The translations under genes and the position numbers were made by a program. From Larix kaempferi (Eukaryota; Streptophyta; Pinopsida; Pinales; Pinaceae): 64,000 bases of DNA. Position 1 is the first letter of the stretch. Each line of letters opens with the position of its first letter. The stretch lies in NCBI GenBank assembly GCA_027924585.1, contig BSBM01000486.1:44324501-44388500 (forward strand). The letters run 5' to 3'. Of this stretch, positions 33,795 through 46,500 are shown in pieces. A model generated the notes under the pieces. The model was not told where the DNA came from and did no database searches. It was given only the letters and a program-made list of their open reading frames with translations.

Positions 33795-34469
33795 TATCTT
33801 GAAGGAAGGCAATGTATGGCACTTACGACACTTGTCTCACTTGCGACAATTTGCAAGTTAGGGTTTTGTATAGAAAAAACCAGTCATCGTGGCACTTTCG
33901 CTATAAATCCATTTTAGCGAAGGTTCAGGATCTGAAACTTCTACAGGTCGTAGATAACATCCCCCTGTACCTTGTGTCCAAAGGATAGCCTAAGATTCGT
34001 TGTACTTTGTGATTTATGATTCGTACAAGTTAGGGTTTTTGCCTCTTCCAGATTTCAGTCATAAACAGGTGACCTAGGAAAAAAGGTCATATCTCGGGCT
34101 AGGAAGCTCCAAATGAAATTTCGTAAAAAGTGATAGGTAGTGCATGGACTGTACTTTCACAGTTCCGATTTTCAGAGGCTGAAGTTGAACCAATGACATG
34201 TGGCACGCTGTACAAGTTTGCTCTCCTGTTTTATCCCATAAACAGGTCGCGTTGCAACACTTGGCATAACTCTCTCTTAGAGAATCCAATTGAGGTTAGA
34301 CCTGTGGGGTTGGAAAGATGACAGGTCAGGCTACCACAGACTGAAGTTTCAGACCCTGTGGATTCGTAATTTCAGAGATGCACCAGAAACAATCAGGTGC
34401 ATATTTATGTCAAAACAGAATTAGATTCTGAGCACCTTCATTCTTGGCTTATCATTACTGTGGGAATTT

Positions 34470-34790
34470 AGGGCTTCAGAGAAAGTTGGAATTTTTGGAA
34501 TTGGAGTCCACGGTTGAATGCTCCTCATCAAAATCGAAATTTAGAGACCAAGATCGAATTTTTTGGTTGGGAAGAAGGCCGGGCTTGATCAAACCCTAGT
34601 TCGGGATTTTGATCGGAAAGGTGGAAAATTAGGGCTTCTGCAAAAGTTGGAATTTTTGAAATCTGTGACCACGGCTGGAAGCTCCTCAGAAAAATTGAAG
34701 TTTAGAACAAAAGATCGAACCTTTTGGATGGGCAGAAGACCGGGCTTTATCAAACCCTAGTTCGAGATCCTGTCCAGAAGATACAGAAGT
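34470..34790 (+). repeat. 161-bp tandem duplication in Copia-2 leader
   Basis: Two units start at about 34470 and 34631 with AGGGCTTC(A/T)G, and share GTTGGAATTTTTG and GGGCTT(G/T)ATCAAACCCTA. They diverge by roughly 15%. No coding function seen. Confidence 0.75.
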
Positions 34791-34971
34791 TTCAAATGCA
34801 ATTTTGAGGGGTCAAATTTTGGAGATTTCAAAATTAAAGTATGCCAGCTTGATCAGCTCAGCAAGGCGCATCTTTCCATCCTTTCAGAAGTTTGAAATTT
34901 AAAGTTTGAATTTTTAGGGTTTCTCTGACAGACCCTAATCCAGCTCCAGATCCAGTTTCAACAAATCAAAG

Positions 34972-35080
34972 TGGATTGGGTTAATCCTAGAAGAAGATGA
35001 ATTGGACACATGCATAAGTGAAGAAATTCCAGTTCCAGAGGGAAATGAGGCTAAGGCCTTACATAAGAAGACTACAAGCA
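34972..35080 (+). pseudogene. Copia-2 gag remnant
   Basis: A short forward frame with ILEEDELDTCISEEIPVPEG and NEAKALHKK, closely matching the Copia-1 gag at 20280-20320. The part before it, including the gag start, and everything after it, including the zinc knuckle, is lost or replaced by non-coding DNA with GT/AG-like junctions (35109 onward). Confidence 0.8.
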
Positions 35081-35801
35081 ATCCTGATAGGTATGACTTG
35101 AGGAAATACAGGTATGTTTTGAAAATTTGATTCTTGATTAAGTTCATAATATGTTTGTCTTCATGTTATTAAGGTTAGTACAATTATGATTGTTTGATAA
35201 TGAATGCATGTGAATGATAGAAGTCATTCATTGATTAGGGTTATGACACTTATGATTGTACTAATGCACTTGTGGTGTTGTATGATGATGATGTTGTCTG
35301 CTAACAAGATACAGGTACATCAAGAAAGACAAGTCAAGTTCTATGACCATGATGACATAAAGACAAAGACTCATCCATAGTCTTTGACCACATAGAAGCT
35401 CTACTTACGAGGTATGTATGACTTTGTTCTTATATGCTTAACTTATGAGATATGCAGGTTCTAGCACAACGTCTCTAAATCATTGAAGAGAACAAAGAAG
35501 ATATTGTTTGGGTATGTTAAGACGTAACCAAGCATGATAATCCAGGTATGTTTTCTTATATCAAGTTAGAATCCTACCTTGTGTTAGGATCTTAGGTAAG
35601 TATACCTGTGTATGAAATGATCATGACCATACATAATGTTTTGATAGTATTGAGATTATACTAATGAATGTATGTTTATTTATGAGATCATGAGGATGAC
35701 ACTAGTGCATACTTGAGCATGCATAGTGGTACATAATGAATAGAAGTTCAAAGACATATAGAGATCAAGCGGGAGGCAACCACACAAAACATAAAAGATA
35801 A

Positions 35802-36219
35802 GTATTTGAGTTGTTATTTGAATCTCTGAAATAGTAAATGATATTGCTTGTATGCATATTTGTATTCCTAGAATATATCATGCATAGTGTAAGCATTCAT
35901 AGCATTGAACAGTATACTACTAATATGCATATGATGGGTAAGTTGGACAAACATTCCATTGTTGTTTATCTAAAATGAAACCTCTTTGCTGACATGCTGA
36001 GAGTTGTGCACGCTCTTGATAGTATGTTCTGGTAGAGATGGAAGGCATTTAGACAACCACTATATGCATACAGGATATGGAAAAGTGTTGTGCCAAAGTA
36101 TTGGTCAAGATAGTTGCATAACTATGTGAATCATATTTGTATGCATAATAGGTTATCATGTCAACATGATTTGATGATTATGAAGTATGACTAATCATGT
36201 AATTAATTTTGATTTGTAG
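35802..36219 (+). other. Intron-like spacer in Copia-2
   Basis: A 418-bp block with GATAA|GTATTT at the start and TTGTAG|GAAAGATC at the end, homologous to 14338-14765 (reverse) in Copia-1 along its length. Both sit where protease and integrase normally lie. Flanking words (AGATCAAG and GGGAG before, GAAAGATC after) are shared too. Confidence 0.65.
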
Positions 36220-36293
36220 GAAAGATCATGAAGAATGATGAACACTGAACAAGTGATGGATGTTCAACAAGAAGACTTACAAATCAAACATAC

Positions 36294-39200
36294 TGTTATC
36301 ACCTATTTTGTACAAATGGTTGAAACCTTATTGAGCCGCCAGTGTTGGAACACATCAGTGTTCACTTCCAGAGTATCTGGGTTTCAGATATTTGGGTCTA
36401 GCCAGTTTTGGCTAGCCAGTTTTGTTTTTGAGTCAACATGACCATGGCCCCATGGGGGTTTGTATCAAAGTGTGCTAGTAGGGTCTGAGTGGCTCGGTTC
36501 CCCATGACTGGATTAAACAACTAAGGTATTCCAGGGAGTTTTTTCACCGTCAGATTATACTTTGCTTCAGGCGAGATATAATCTCTTGGTTTTTCTCCCG
36601 CTTCCTCCAAAGCTGGAATGCCCGATTTTGGAAATTTGGCCATGGGGGGTTATTAGAGTCCAACTATAATGTATAAACCTACTAGACACTATTAGAATAG
36701 GTTTTGGTCATGTCCTAAGTCTCTAGGACCCCCAGAAAAAATTTCGAAAAAATTTTACCGGACGCGTCGGAATTGGGGTTTTTTAATTTTTTTTTTTTAA
36801 TTATTTAAATTTTAATTAAATTTCTCTATAGTTTAAATAGAGAAATTTGAGTCTGTAATATGTCAGTCATCCGGGATCCGATTTCAGTGATTGAAGGCTC
36901 CAGACTTAAGCCAAAAATCATTCATGATCCCCGGACCAGCTAACCCTAAGTTTCAGACAATTATTTGGCCTCATAATTAATATTTTCTCAAAAAATCAAA
37001 AAATGAGAAATATTAATTAAAATATTCAAAAAATAATAAATTGGAGATAATTTAAATCTCTCCAAAAAAGGCCAAATTGAATAAAGTAAAAGTCAAAATG
37101 ACATGGCAAAAAGCATTTATGATGATTGGAATCTTCACCCACCTGATTCAGATCAGTTTCGGAGCACTGGGAGTGATTTATAGTTGAGAAATTCGCCCAC
37201 CTTCATGCAAATTCGTTTTTGTGATTTGGCAATTGATTAATGGGTTGTTGGATTATGAAATCAATGCATGTGGGGCTCCTTCCTCAAATTATGGGCTCCA
37301 AACTCAAGCTCAATGTTGAGTTAAGACTCCAAGCTCGATTTGGTTGGTGTTGACATGGTTTTGATTGGATTATGATGGAGTTTTTGGCTCTCTTCATGCC
37401 AAATTCGAATTAGGGTTTTAGGCTAGTGTTTTGCTATTTAAGAGAGGCCCATTTGGGTTATTATCTCATGGAGACTTTGATGCAAGATTACTCTGCAAAA
37501 ATTTGTAATATGCTTTGGCTTAATATTTTCAATAAAGATTTCGACTTTGGAGGTCCATGAGCTTTCAATCTTTTGTGTGAATTCATCTCTTGTTGAGGTG
37601 ACATCTTCTCTAAACCCATCTCTTGATTATGCATAGTATTTTGGTCAATGGCTAGCTTGTGAAGACTATTTTTAGTACAATAGAGTAACCATTTATAAAT
37701 TTAAGTTGGTTATTTATGCATGGTTTATCAAGATCTAAATGGACATGAGTAGTTGGTTATACAAATTGTTGATCTAATCTTGATATTTCTAGCATACTAG
37801 CATTGTTGATCTCACTTGTTGGTTGAGTGGTTTGGGTTGTGATTAGGTGTTGCTTAAAGTGAAGAGGGGTAAGAGCTCGGTTGCATCAAACCCTTGTTCA
37901 TCTTCAAGTTTTTTGGCCTAACACTTTGTGGTTGCAGGATCTACAATAATCTCAAGATCTTTAAATCTTAAGAAGGCTAGGAAGAGCTCTTCTCAGGTTT
38001 CTCATCAACTAAAAAATTCTACTTTTAAAACCTTGTCACTAAAGGCTCTCTTCTTCTAGCCTTCTATTTTTCTCCTTGAGTTCCTTTTTCCTTTGAATTT
38101 GCTAGCCCTACTTCCTCTTTGGCCCTAGATCTATCCATCCCATTCCATTCGTTTTCCCTTCTCCATTCGTCCTCCTCCCTTTTGCACTCGTTTTTTCTCC
38201 TTTGGCATTCCTATCCCCATTCATCCTACTTCATCCTACTCTATCCTAGTTTTTTCCCTTACCATTCGTTTTTCCCCTTCAAGGGTTTCTCATCCAAGCC
38301 TTTGTCTTCTTTCTTCTCCCTTAGATCCATTCTCTTAGATCTCCCTTTCACCCTCTTGCTTTGCCCTTTCGTCCATCTTCTCAAGTGCCCTAAAAACCAC
38401 ACAAAAAAGCAAAAACGAATTGGATAAGTTAGTGTTTGTTAGAGTAGTTCAATTTGATTTGATAGATCTTAAATTATTGCATCTAGTAGATCATTGGCAT
38501 ACATTGAAAAGATAGTTCTAAAAATCATCTTAGATCTCATTTCTAGCATTTTTAGGAGCAACTTTGTTCGCTGGTCCGTTTTGCCATAGTTAACATTTTA
38601 TGACAAATTTTCATGCATTTTCCATCTTAGAGTTAAAATCTTAAATATAGACTCAAATAGTTTCAATTTCGATTTATTTTTTACTAATGATTAATGGGTG
38701 CCTTGTTTAGATGTTCTTGAACTTGTGTAGGCCATTTGAGAGAAAAGTACTTGATAAGATCTTGAAACAAGAGGATCGAAGCAAAACAAAGTGAAGAAGC
38801 CATAAGAATGACCAAATTTTGATACACTTATCCTTTGTAATAACAAGTAGAATCTATATCTTCTTCAATATTTTTCCAAGTATCATCATTCTCGAAAGAC
38901 CTTTCAAGGATTTTCCCTTGAGGCACTTGTACTTATCAAATAAAATTTTTTAAGTGGAGGAGGCCTCCACTTTTTGGGTCTTCTTCCCCATTTGGGGAAG
39001 GGTGTTGGGTCTTGTGGTTGTTTTTAGCTTAGATTTACATTTTTATGTTCTTAGTTTAAATTTTGCTTCAATAAGTTTATCTTGATTATATCTCATATTT
39101 TACTTACCCCCATGCTTTCCCGAGTAGGGTCTTGAACCTGAAAGAGATTCTTGGGTAGCTTAGTTTAATTTTTATCATTATATTGTTTCTCTTCCAATCC

Positions 39201-40616
39201 TTGACCAGAGAATAGCTAACTTTGGGATCGTATCCCAAAGGCCACATAGTTTTGTGGTAGCTTCTCGCTCCCCCATCAACTTCTTGTGGACATCCAGCTA
39301 GCTGGAAGGTTTCCAGGATTGGTGGTTTCTAGTGGTTGATCCTGTTTCGGGGATCAATCCCACCTAGTAGATTAGAATTTGTATGGTAGAACACTAGTTT
39401 TAGTTTTATCTCGTATTATTTGGCAAAGTAGTTATTGTTAAAAGCATTAATTATATCTTTCAAGTTATCAAGTGGTTTCATCCTTCTCAAGTTATTTTAC
39501 TGCTTTTCACAACACAACTGCTCTTGTTTGCTTAAAATAAACCAAAGTCTCTTGAACTTGGCCAAATCCAAGTCAAGAGCACCCTCTATCGGAGGGCATT
39601 TTTAGTCTTGCATCATCCCCTGCATTAGGCATTGTTAATTTAGCAAGTCTCTTGAACTGTGGTCATAAGACCGAGTCAAGAGCGCTCTCTGTCGGAGAGT
39701 TGAACAAGGTTCTTTTAATAATAAAATTTTCCACTCACACTCCCCTAATTAATTTATCTTGGTTTGTCCTACACCCGTATGCTCTGCCAACCGGAAACGG
39801 TTGGGCTAGTACTCAGAAAGGTGGAAGACTTGATAATAACGATCGATAAATTTAACTAAAATTTTTACCCACAACCTCAACCAAGGCAAACTACTGTTCT
39901 TCCCGAGAGGGGTGGCGCCGGATTCCCACTGTCAGACTCAGGGGCGGTTCAAACATTGGACACCAATCCTTATCGAATCTGGGTGCTTCCGACATGTCAT
40001 TCAGGGTTGCCAGTATCTTTCTTGGGTCGGGTTCTACCATCTCTTGATACCTTTTGGTCTTAGCCCTAATAATCAAGACAACTAAAATTTTCAATTTACC
40101 AAGATAAGCTGCACAACGTTCTCACAAACTTTCCATTTCAAGCACTTGTATCAAGTTTTCACTTTCACTTTTATTTTTGACTCCATAAGGCACTGGTCCT
40201 TCATCATATATCTTTGTGTGCTTAAATATCTATACTGGAGTATTCAGCTTAATCTGTGTGAAAAGTGATTCATTTATTTGTTCAAGTGCATCCTTTATTT
40301 TCTGTTGCAACGTGGATTGCGCTATCTTGTGTCGCATTAAAGTTTTATATTGTCTCTCATTTCACAAAAACTCCTGAAAAACACCCATCCGCATCACAAC
40401 ACCTAAAAACACTATAAATACAAGAGCCTTAGACAACTTTTCTTTTAGGGACTACCCCCCTTGGCTTCGTTAGGAGTTTGCCTAAACGGAGGAGCTGGGA
40501 TTCAGGTGACAGTACCTGGCTCATTGCTTGCCCCCAAGGCCACACCTCTCTCACTTGTAGTGAAGAGACAGCTTTCGAAAGATTTCCGCTGCTGGTGTGC
40601 ATATTGGCGGACAACA
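36294..40616 (+). repeat. Family-G 5' LTR (4323 bp)
   Basis: Begins TGTTATCACC and ends GGCGGACAACA. TATTTAAGAG at 37435-37444 is a possible promoter, with the same word at 44737 in the other LTR and a similar one in the solo LTR near 16850. A 102-codon Ser/Leu/Phe-rich frame at 38119-38427 is present in both LTRs only because they are copies and resembles no protein. Confidence 0.95.
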
Positions 40617-40620
40617 TCTT

Positions 40621-40638
40621 TGGCGCCCCTGCCGGGGA
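40621..40638 (+). promoter_or_regulatory. Primer-binding site, tRNA-Asp type
   Basis: TGGCGCCCCTGCCGGGGA, four bases after the LTR end. It matches the tRNA-Asp-type site of Athila-like elements except for two central bases. Two further motifs TGGCGACTCC, resembling the tRNA-Arg site of Ogre/Tat elements, lie at 40722 and 40795. Confidence 0.75.
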
Positions 40639-40853
40639 CAAATCTTTTTGTTCCTGGACGACCTTAGTTTTTCTAGTTTGTTTTACCTTTTGATAGATTT
40701 TCGTATCTATCTGGCGACTCCACTTCACCTTTTTTAGTTTTACTTTGGTAGATTTTTAGTTTAATCACTCTCTGAAATTAGACTTGGATTCACCTGGCGA
40801 CTCCACTGTCAGTTAACACATCAAGGTATTCAACTAGAAGAAACTCTGAAGGT

Positions 40854-43331
40854 TTGCTTAGTTTTATCCCTGAGCCTGAAAAGGTTTATAGGAGGAGACT
40901 GAACAAGCTTGCTTCTCGTAAAATCCTTGAAAATCTTAGATCCGAATCTATTTTAGACATCCATTCTTTGTTTCAAGAAAATCAAGAAAATCAAACAAAT
41001 TTTGAAAACAATAATTGTTTCCTTTCCACAATGGGTGAGTTCTTTGCTCAACTAAACTTTACTCAGATACCAGGTCAGCCTCACGATATTCCTGAGAAGG
41101 CTATTGATAAACTCACAAATTTCAATGGCACTGATGCCTCCATATCTGCTGAACAACATATCCGAAACTTCACCAAGCTATGTAGCACTTATGTCAAAGG
41201 AGCAGATAAACATGAGGATGTTTACATGGCTCTTTTTGCCCTATCCTTAGAAGGAAAGGCAGGGAATTGGTACGACAATATACCAGACAACTCTTTCGCC
41301 ACCATAGCAGCTTTCAAGACAGCTTTCCTCAGCAAGTTTGGTTGCAAAAAAGAACCTAGACATTTAGTTGCATCTCTAACTAGCATGAAGAAGACGGAAA
41401 ATGAAACTATGGATGAATTTAACACTAAATTCATAGAGTTGGCTAATTCCATCCCTGAGACCTATGTGCCTCCTGCGGCTTCTTTATTGGATTACTACAT
41501 AGAAGCGTTAAGTGGCAGGGTCCAATACCAGATAAGAGATAAGGAACCAGCTACCTTGCTTGAGGCTCAAAGTTTGGCCATTAAGATTGACAGAAACATG
41601 AAGTCTTCTGGAGAGTCAAATATCCAGGGATATTCTAGATCTCAGCTTCCTTCAAAATCCATTGAGCACAAAGACAAAGAGCCTATGAAAGACTCTTATG
41701 AAAAGAAAATGATGGACATGTATGAGAGAATGGAAAAAGTTGAACAGAAACATGTGAGCCAAATAAAAGAGTTACAAAACAAGATCATAAACATGGAAAG
41801 AACACAGGTTCACCAAATTCAACATACACAACCGGCTCCTAGGAATTTCCCTGCTAAACCTACTTGGCAACGGAGACCTCCTAACCATGAACAGAGGCCT
41901 CCTCATCAACTAGAGGCTGCTAACATGGTTGAGTATGCCAAGCCCTTTTGTAGGGCATGCAGAGATTTCCATGAGGAATCTGGTTGCTACCATGCATGCT
42001 ATATTCAAGAACACGGTTTTCCTGAAGGTTGTGGTCCTAGTGCATCAACAAGCAAGCCTGAATTCATTAATAATGTGGGAGACATCTATGGCATTCCTAG
42101 GGCTGAACCTTACACACCATTCTGTAGGACATGTCAGGAATTCCATGAAGAAAACACTTGTCACCTTACACACTATATCCAGGAGCATGGGTTTCCTGAA
42201 GGGTTTGTTGGTCAGTCTTCATCAAGTGAGCCTGAGTGCATAAACTATGTAGGTGATACTTATGATATTCCTGAAGAGAGTTGGGATCAGTCGGATCAGC
42301 CTATTACAGAAAATATAACATTTTCCCATCAGATTCCTGATGATCCTATCATAGAGATTTATCAAATACCGGATATCGTTGAGGACCCTCCTCATGCCAT
42401 CGAAACAAAAGACAATTTGGAATGGGTAGTTTTTCAAGACTACTTCAGTGATGATGAACATTTATGTACTTCTGACCCATCTTTAGAAGAAACCATTATG
42501 GAGATCAACATTCATAAAGAAATCCATGAAGGTAATAATATGTGTGATGACACTCCCATTTGTTCTCCACATGGCAGTGAATATTCAGAAATTTTGGTCC
42601 CTTGTGATATTTTTGAAACACACCTGTTTGAGGAAGATTATTATGAAGTTGAGGAGGATAGGCATAGCTTAAAGGATGACATGAGTGATGATGAGTCCAT
42701 CATGGATGACATAGATATTGGCAATGATGAATGGACCTCTTTTGAGAACCCTATCTATGTCATGTTTGAAGAAGTTAATGATGAACAAAATCCCCTTGGA
42801 AATCTTGTTAACAATCCCACTTATGAGCATGAGGATACATATGGTCAGGAATATGGTAAAATTCAAGAAGACTCCCCCATTTTTGGCAGGAGTATGGATT
42901 TTGAACAGTTGAGCATAAAGGAAAAGAAGGAAATTATTTCATATGAGCATATATCTTGCCCATCGGAAGCCCCTTGTATATTAGAGCAATTCGAGGCATG
43001 CACTTTCATGGAAAATTATTTTCAAAAGAGCCTCTTGGAGGAATATGATAAGGTACCAGAATTGCCTTGTCATCTTGAATTTCATCACCCTATCCTGTTC
43101 TGGATAGAGTGTGCCTGCAGAAAGATTTCTTACTATATTGGGGAGCACTTCAAATATTTATTACATACTCATGATTCTCCATCCAGCCCTCCCTTTCAGA
43201 AGATCCAAGCAGGTTTGCACTTTCTGATAAGCATGCCCTTGTCTTGGCTGGTAACCAAAGACAAGGTAAAAATTTGTTTTTTCATTAATCACATGCTTAA
43301 ATGGTTACATTGGATTTTTGATTATACTTAA
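40854..43331 (+). CDS. Family-G gag protein, long acidic C-terminus
   Basis: An uninterrupted frame of 825 codons to the stop at 43329-43331. 40854 is TTG; the frame is open further upstream and contains family-like residues (NSEGLLSFIPEPEK), and the first ATG is at 41031 (about 766 codons), so the start is unsettled. Residues about 85-245 are a retrotransposon gag (capsid) domain with YMALFALSLEGKAGNWYDNI and FIELANSIPE. A short coiled coil follows at about 280-320. Two related Cys/His motifs (CRACRDFHEESGC near 366 and CRTCQEFHEENTC near 424), each followed by YIQEHGFPEG, probably replace the classical knuckle. The last ~370 residues are Asp/Glu-rich with a hydrophobic end. Expected role: forms the particle and packages element RNA in the cytoplasm. 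An intact gag between matching LTRs implies it may still be expressed. Confidence 0.88.
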   Translation: MLSFIPEPEKVYRRRLNKLASRKILENLRSESILDIHSLFQENQENQTNFENNNCFLSTMGEFFAQLNFTQIPGQPHDIPEKAIDKLTNFNGTDASISAEQHIRNFTKLCSTYVKGADKHEDVYMALFALSLEGKAGNWYDNIPDNSFATIAAFKTAFLSKFGCKKEPRHLVASLTSMKKTENETMDEFNTKFIELANSIPETYVPPAASLLDYYIEALSGRVQYQIRDKEPATLLEAQSLAIKIDRNMKSSGESNIQGYSRSQLPSKSIEHKDKEPMKDSYEKKMMDMYERMEKVEQKHVSQIKELQNKIINMERTQVHQIQHTQPAPRNFPAKPTWQRRPPNHEQRPPHQLEAANMVEYAKPFCRACRDFHEESGCYHACYIQEHGFPEGCGPSASTSKPEFINNVGDIYGIPRAEPYTPFCRTCQEFHEENTCHLTHYIQEHGFPEGFVGQSSSSEPECINYVGDTYDIPEESWDQSDQPITENITFSHQIPDDPIIEIYQIPDIVEDPPHAIETKDNLEWVVFQDYFSDDEHLCTSDPSLEETIMEINIHKEIHEGNNMCDDTPICSPHGSEYSEILVPCDIFETHLFEEDYYEVEEDRHSLKDDMSDDESIMDDIDIGNDEWTSFENPIYVMFEEVNDEQNPLGNLVNNPTYEHEDTYGQEYGKIQEDSPIFGRSMDFEQLSIKEKKEIISYEHISCPSEAPCILEQFEACTFMENYFQKSLLEEYDKVPELPCHLEFHHPILFWIECACRKISYYIGEHFKYLLHTHDSPSSPPFQKIQAGLHFLISMPLSWLVTKDKVKICFFINHMLKWLHWIFDYT

Positions 43332-43595
43332 CATTTTCCTTTTTGTATTATATTAGAATAGGAAAAGATTTAATTTACCTTCTGCATTTCAGGTTTCCTA
43401 GAATTCATTTTCAAACAATAAGATATAGTTGGTATTTCATTTTGGTTTTTTCATAACACATGTGCTACTGAAGGTTTTTCTGTCAAGTTGAGATGTTTTT
43501 ACAGGTTATATATATAAACCAGAGATTCTGGTGTTCTCGTATCCTCTCCTTGCATAATTTCCAGATCGAGCACACGTCCCGCAGTTGGAGCCAGA

Positions 43596-46500
43596 TGTTA
43601 TCACCTATTTTGTACAAATGGTTGAAACCTTATTGAGCCGCCAGTGTTGGAACACATCAGTGTTCACTTCCAGAGTATCTGGGTTTCAGATATTTGGGTC
43701 TAGCCAGTTTTGGCTAGCCAGTTTTGTTTTTGAGTCAACATGACCATGGCCCCATGGGGGTTTGTATCAAAGTGTGCTAGTAGGGTCTGAGTGGCTCGGT
43801 TCCCCATGACTGGATTAAACAACTAAGGTATTCCAGGGAGTTTTTTCACCGTCAGATTATACTTTGCTTCAGGCGAGATATAATCTCTTGGTTTTTCTCC
43901 CGCTTCCTCCAAAGCTGGAATGCCCGATTTTGGAAATTTGGCCATGGGGGGTTATTAGAGTCCAACTATAATGTATAAACCTACTAGACACTATTAGAAT
44001 AGGTTTTGGTCATGTCCTAAGTCTCTAGGACCCCCAGAAAAAATTTCGAAAAAATTTTACCGGACGCGTCGGAATTGGGGTTTTTTAATTTTTTTTTTTT
44101 AATTATTTAAATTTTAATTAAATTTCTCTATAGTTTAAATAGAGAAATTTGAGTCTGTAATATGTCAGTCATCCGGGATCCGATTTCAGTGATTGAAGGC
44201 TCCAGACTTAAGCCAAAAATCATTCATGATCCCCGGACCAGCTAACCCTAAGTTTCAGACAATTATTTGGCCTCATAATTAATATTTTCTCAAAAAATCA
44301 AAAAATGAGAAATATTAATTAAAATATTCAAAAAATAATAAATTGGAGATAATTTAAATCTCTCCAAAAAAGGCCAAATTGAATAAAGTAAAAGTCAAAA
44401 TGACATGGCAAAAAGCATTTATGATGATTGGAATCTTCACCCACCTGATTCAGATCAGTTTCGGAGCACTGGGAGTGATTTATAGTTGAGAAATTCGCCC
44501 ACCTTCATGCAAATTCGTTTTTGTGATTTGGCAATTGATTAATGGGTTGTTGGATTATGAAATCAATGCATGTGGGGCTCCTTCCTCAAATTATGGGCTC
44601 CAAACTCAAGCTCAATGTTGAGTTAAGACTCCAAGCTCGATTTGGTTGGTGTTGACATGGTTTTGATTGGATTATGATGGAGTTTTTGGCTCTCTTCATG
44701 CCAAATTCGAATTAGGGTTTTAGGCTAGTGTTTTGCTATTTAAGAGAGGCCCATTTGGGTTATTATCTCATGGAGACTTTGATGCAAGATTACTCTGCAA
44801 AAATTTGTAATATGCTTTGGCTTAATATTTTCAATAAAGATTTCGACTTTGGAGGTCCATGAGCTTTCAATCTTTTGTGTGAATTCATCTCTTGTTGAGG
44901 TGACATCTTCTCTAAACCCATCTCTTGATTATGCATAGTATTTTGGTCAATGGCTAGCTTGTGAAGACTATTTTTAGTACAATAGAGTAACCATTTATAA
45001 ATTTAAGTTGGTTATTTATGCATGGTTTATCAAGATCTAAATGGACATGAGTAGTTGGTTATACAAATTGTTGATCTAATCTTGATATTTCTAGCATACT
45101 AGCATTGTTGATCTCACTTGTTGGTTGAGTGGTTTGGGTTGTGATTAGGTGTTGCTTAAAGTGAAGAGGGGTAAGAGCTCGGTTGCATCAAACCCTTGTT
45201 CATCTTCAAGTTTTTTGGCCTAACACTTTGTGGTTGCAGGATCTACAATAATCTCAAGATCTTTAAATCTTAAGAAGGCTAGGAAGAGCTCTTCTCAGGT
45301 TTCTCATCAACTAAAAAATTCTACTTTTAAAACCTTGTCACTAAAGGCTCTCTTCTTCTAGCCTTCTATTTTTCTCCTTGAGTTCCTTTTTCCTTTGAAT
45401 TTGCTAGCCCTACTTCCTCTTTGGCCCTAGATCTATCCATCCCATTCCATTCGTTTTCCCTTCTCCATTCGTCCTCCTCCCTTTTGCACTCGTTTTTTCT
45501 CCTTTGGCATTCCTATCCCCATTCATCCTACTTCATCCTACTCTATCCTAGTTTTTTCCCTTACCATTCGTTTTTCCCCTTCAAGGGTTTCTCATCCAAG
45601 CCTTTGTCTTCTTTCTTCTCCCTTAGATCCATTCTCTTAGATCTCCCTTTCACCCTCTTGCTTTGCCCTTTCGTCCATCTTCTCAAGTGCCCTAAAAACC
45701 ACACAAAAAAGCAAAAACGAATTGGATAAGTTAGTGTTTGTTAGAGTAGTTCAATTTGATTTGATAGATCTTAAATTATTGCATCTAGTAGATCATTGGC
45801 ATACATTGAAAAGATAGTTCTAAAAATCATCTTAGATCTCATTTCTAGCATTTTTAGGAGCAACTTTGTTCGCTGGTCCGTTTTGCCATAGTTAACATTT
45901 TATGACAAATTTTCATGCATTTTCCATCTTAGAGTTAAAATCTTAAATATAGACTCAAATAGTTTCAATTTCGATTTATTTTTTACTAATGATTAATGGG
46001 TGCCTTGTTTAGATGTTCTTGAACTTGTGTAGGCCATTTGAGAGAAAAGTACTTGATAAGATCTTGAAACAAGAGGATCGAAGCAAAACAAAGTGAAGAA
46101 GCCATAAGAATGACCAAATTTTGATACACTTATCCTTTGTAATAACAAGTAGAATCTATATCTTCTTCAATATTTTTCCAAGTATCATCATTCTCGAAAG
46201 ACCTTTCAAGGATTTTCCCTTGAGGCACTTGTACTTATCAAATAAAATTTTTTAAGTGGAGGAGGCCTCCACTTTTTGGGTCTTCTTCCCCATTTGGGGA
46301 AGGGTGTTGGGTCTTGTGGTTGTTTTTAGCTTAGATTTACATTTTTATGTTCTTAGTTTAAATTTTGCTTCAATAAGTTTATCTTGATTATATCTCATAT
46401 TTTACTTACCCCCATGCTTTCCCGAGTAGGGTCTTGAACCTGAAAGAGATTCTTGGGTAGCTTAGTTTAATTTTTATCATTATATTGTTTCTCTTCCAAT

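Noticed and set aside
38119-38427. Identical 102-codon ORFs at 38119 and 45421
   Set aside because: They are identical only because they lie in the two LTRs. Composition is low-complexity Ser/Leu/Phe and the diverged solo LTRs do not keep the frame.
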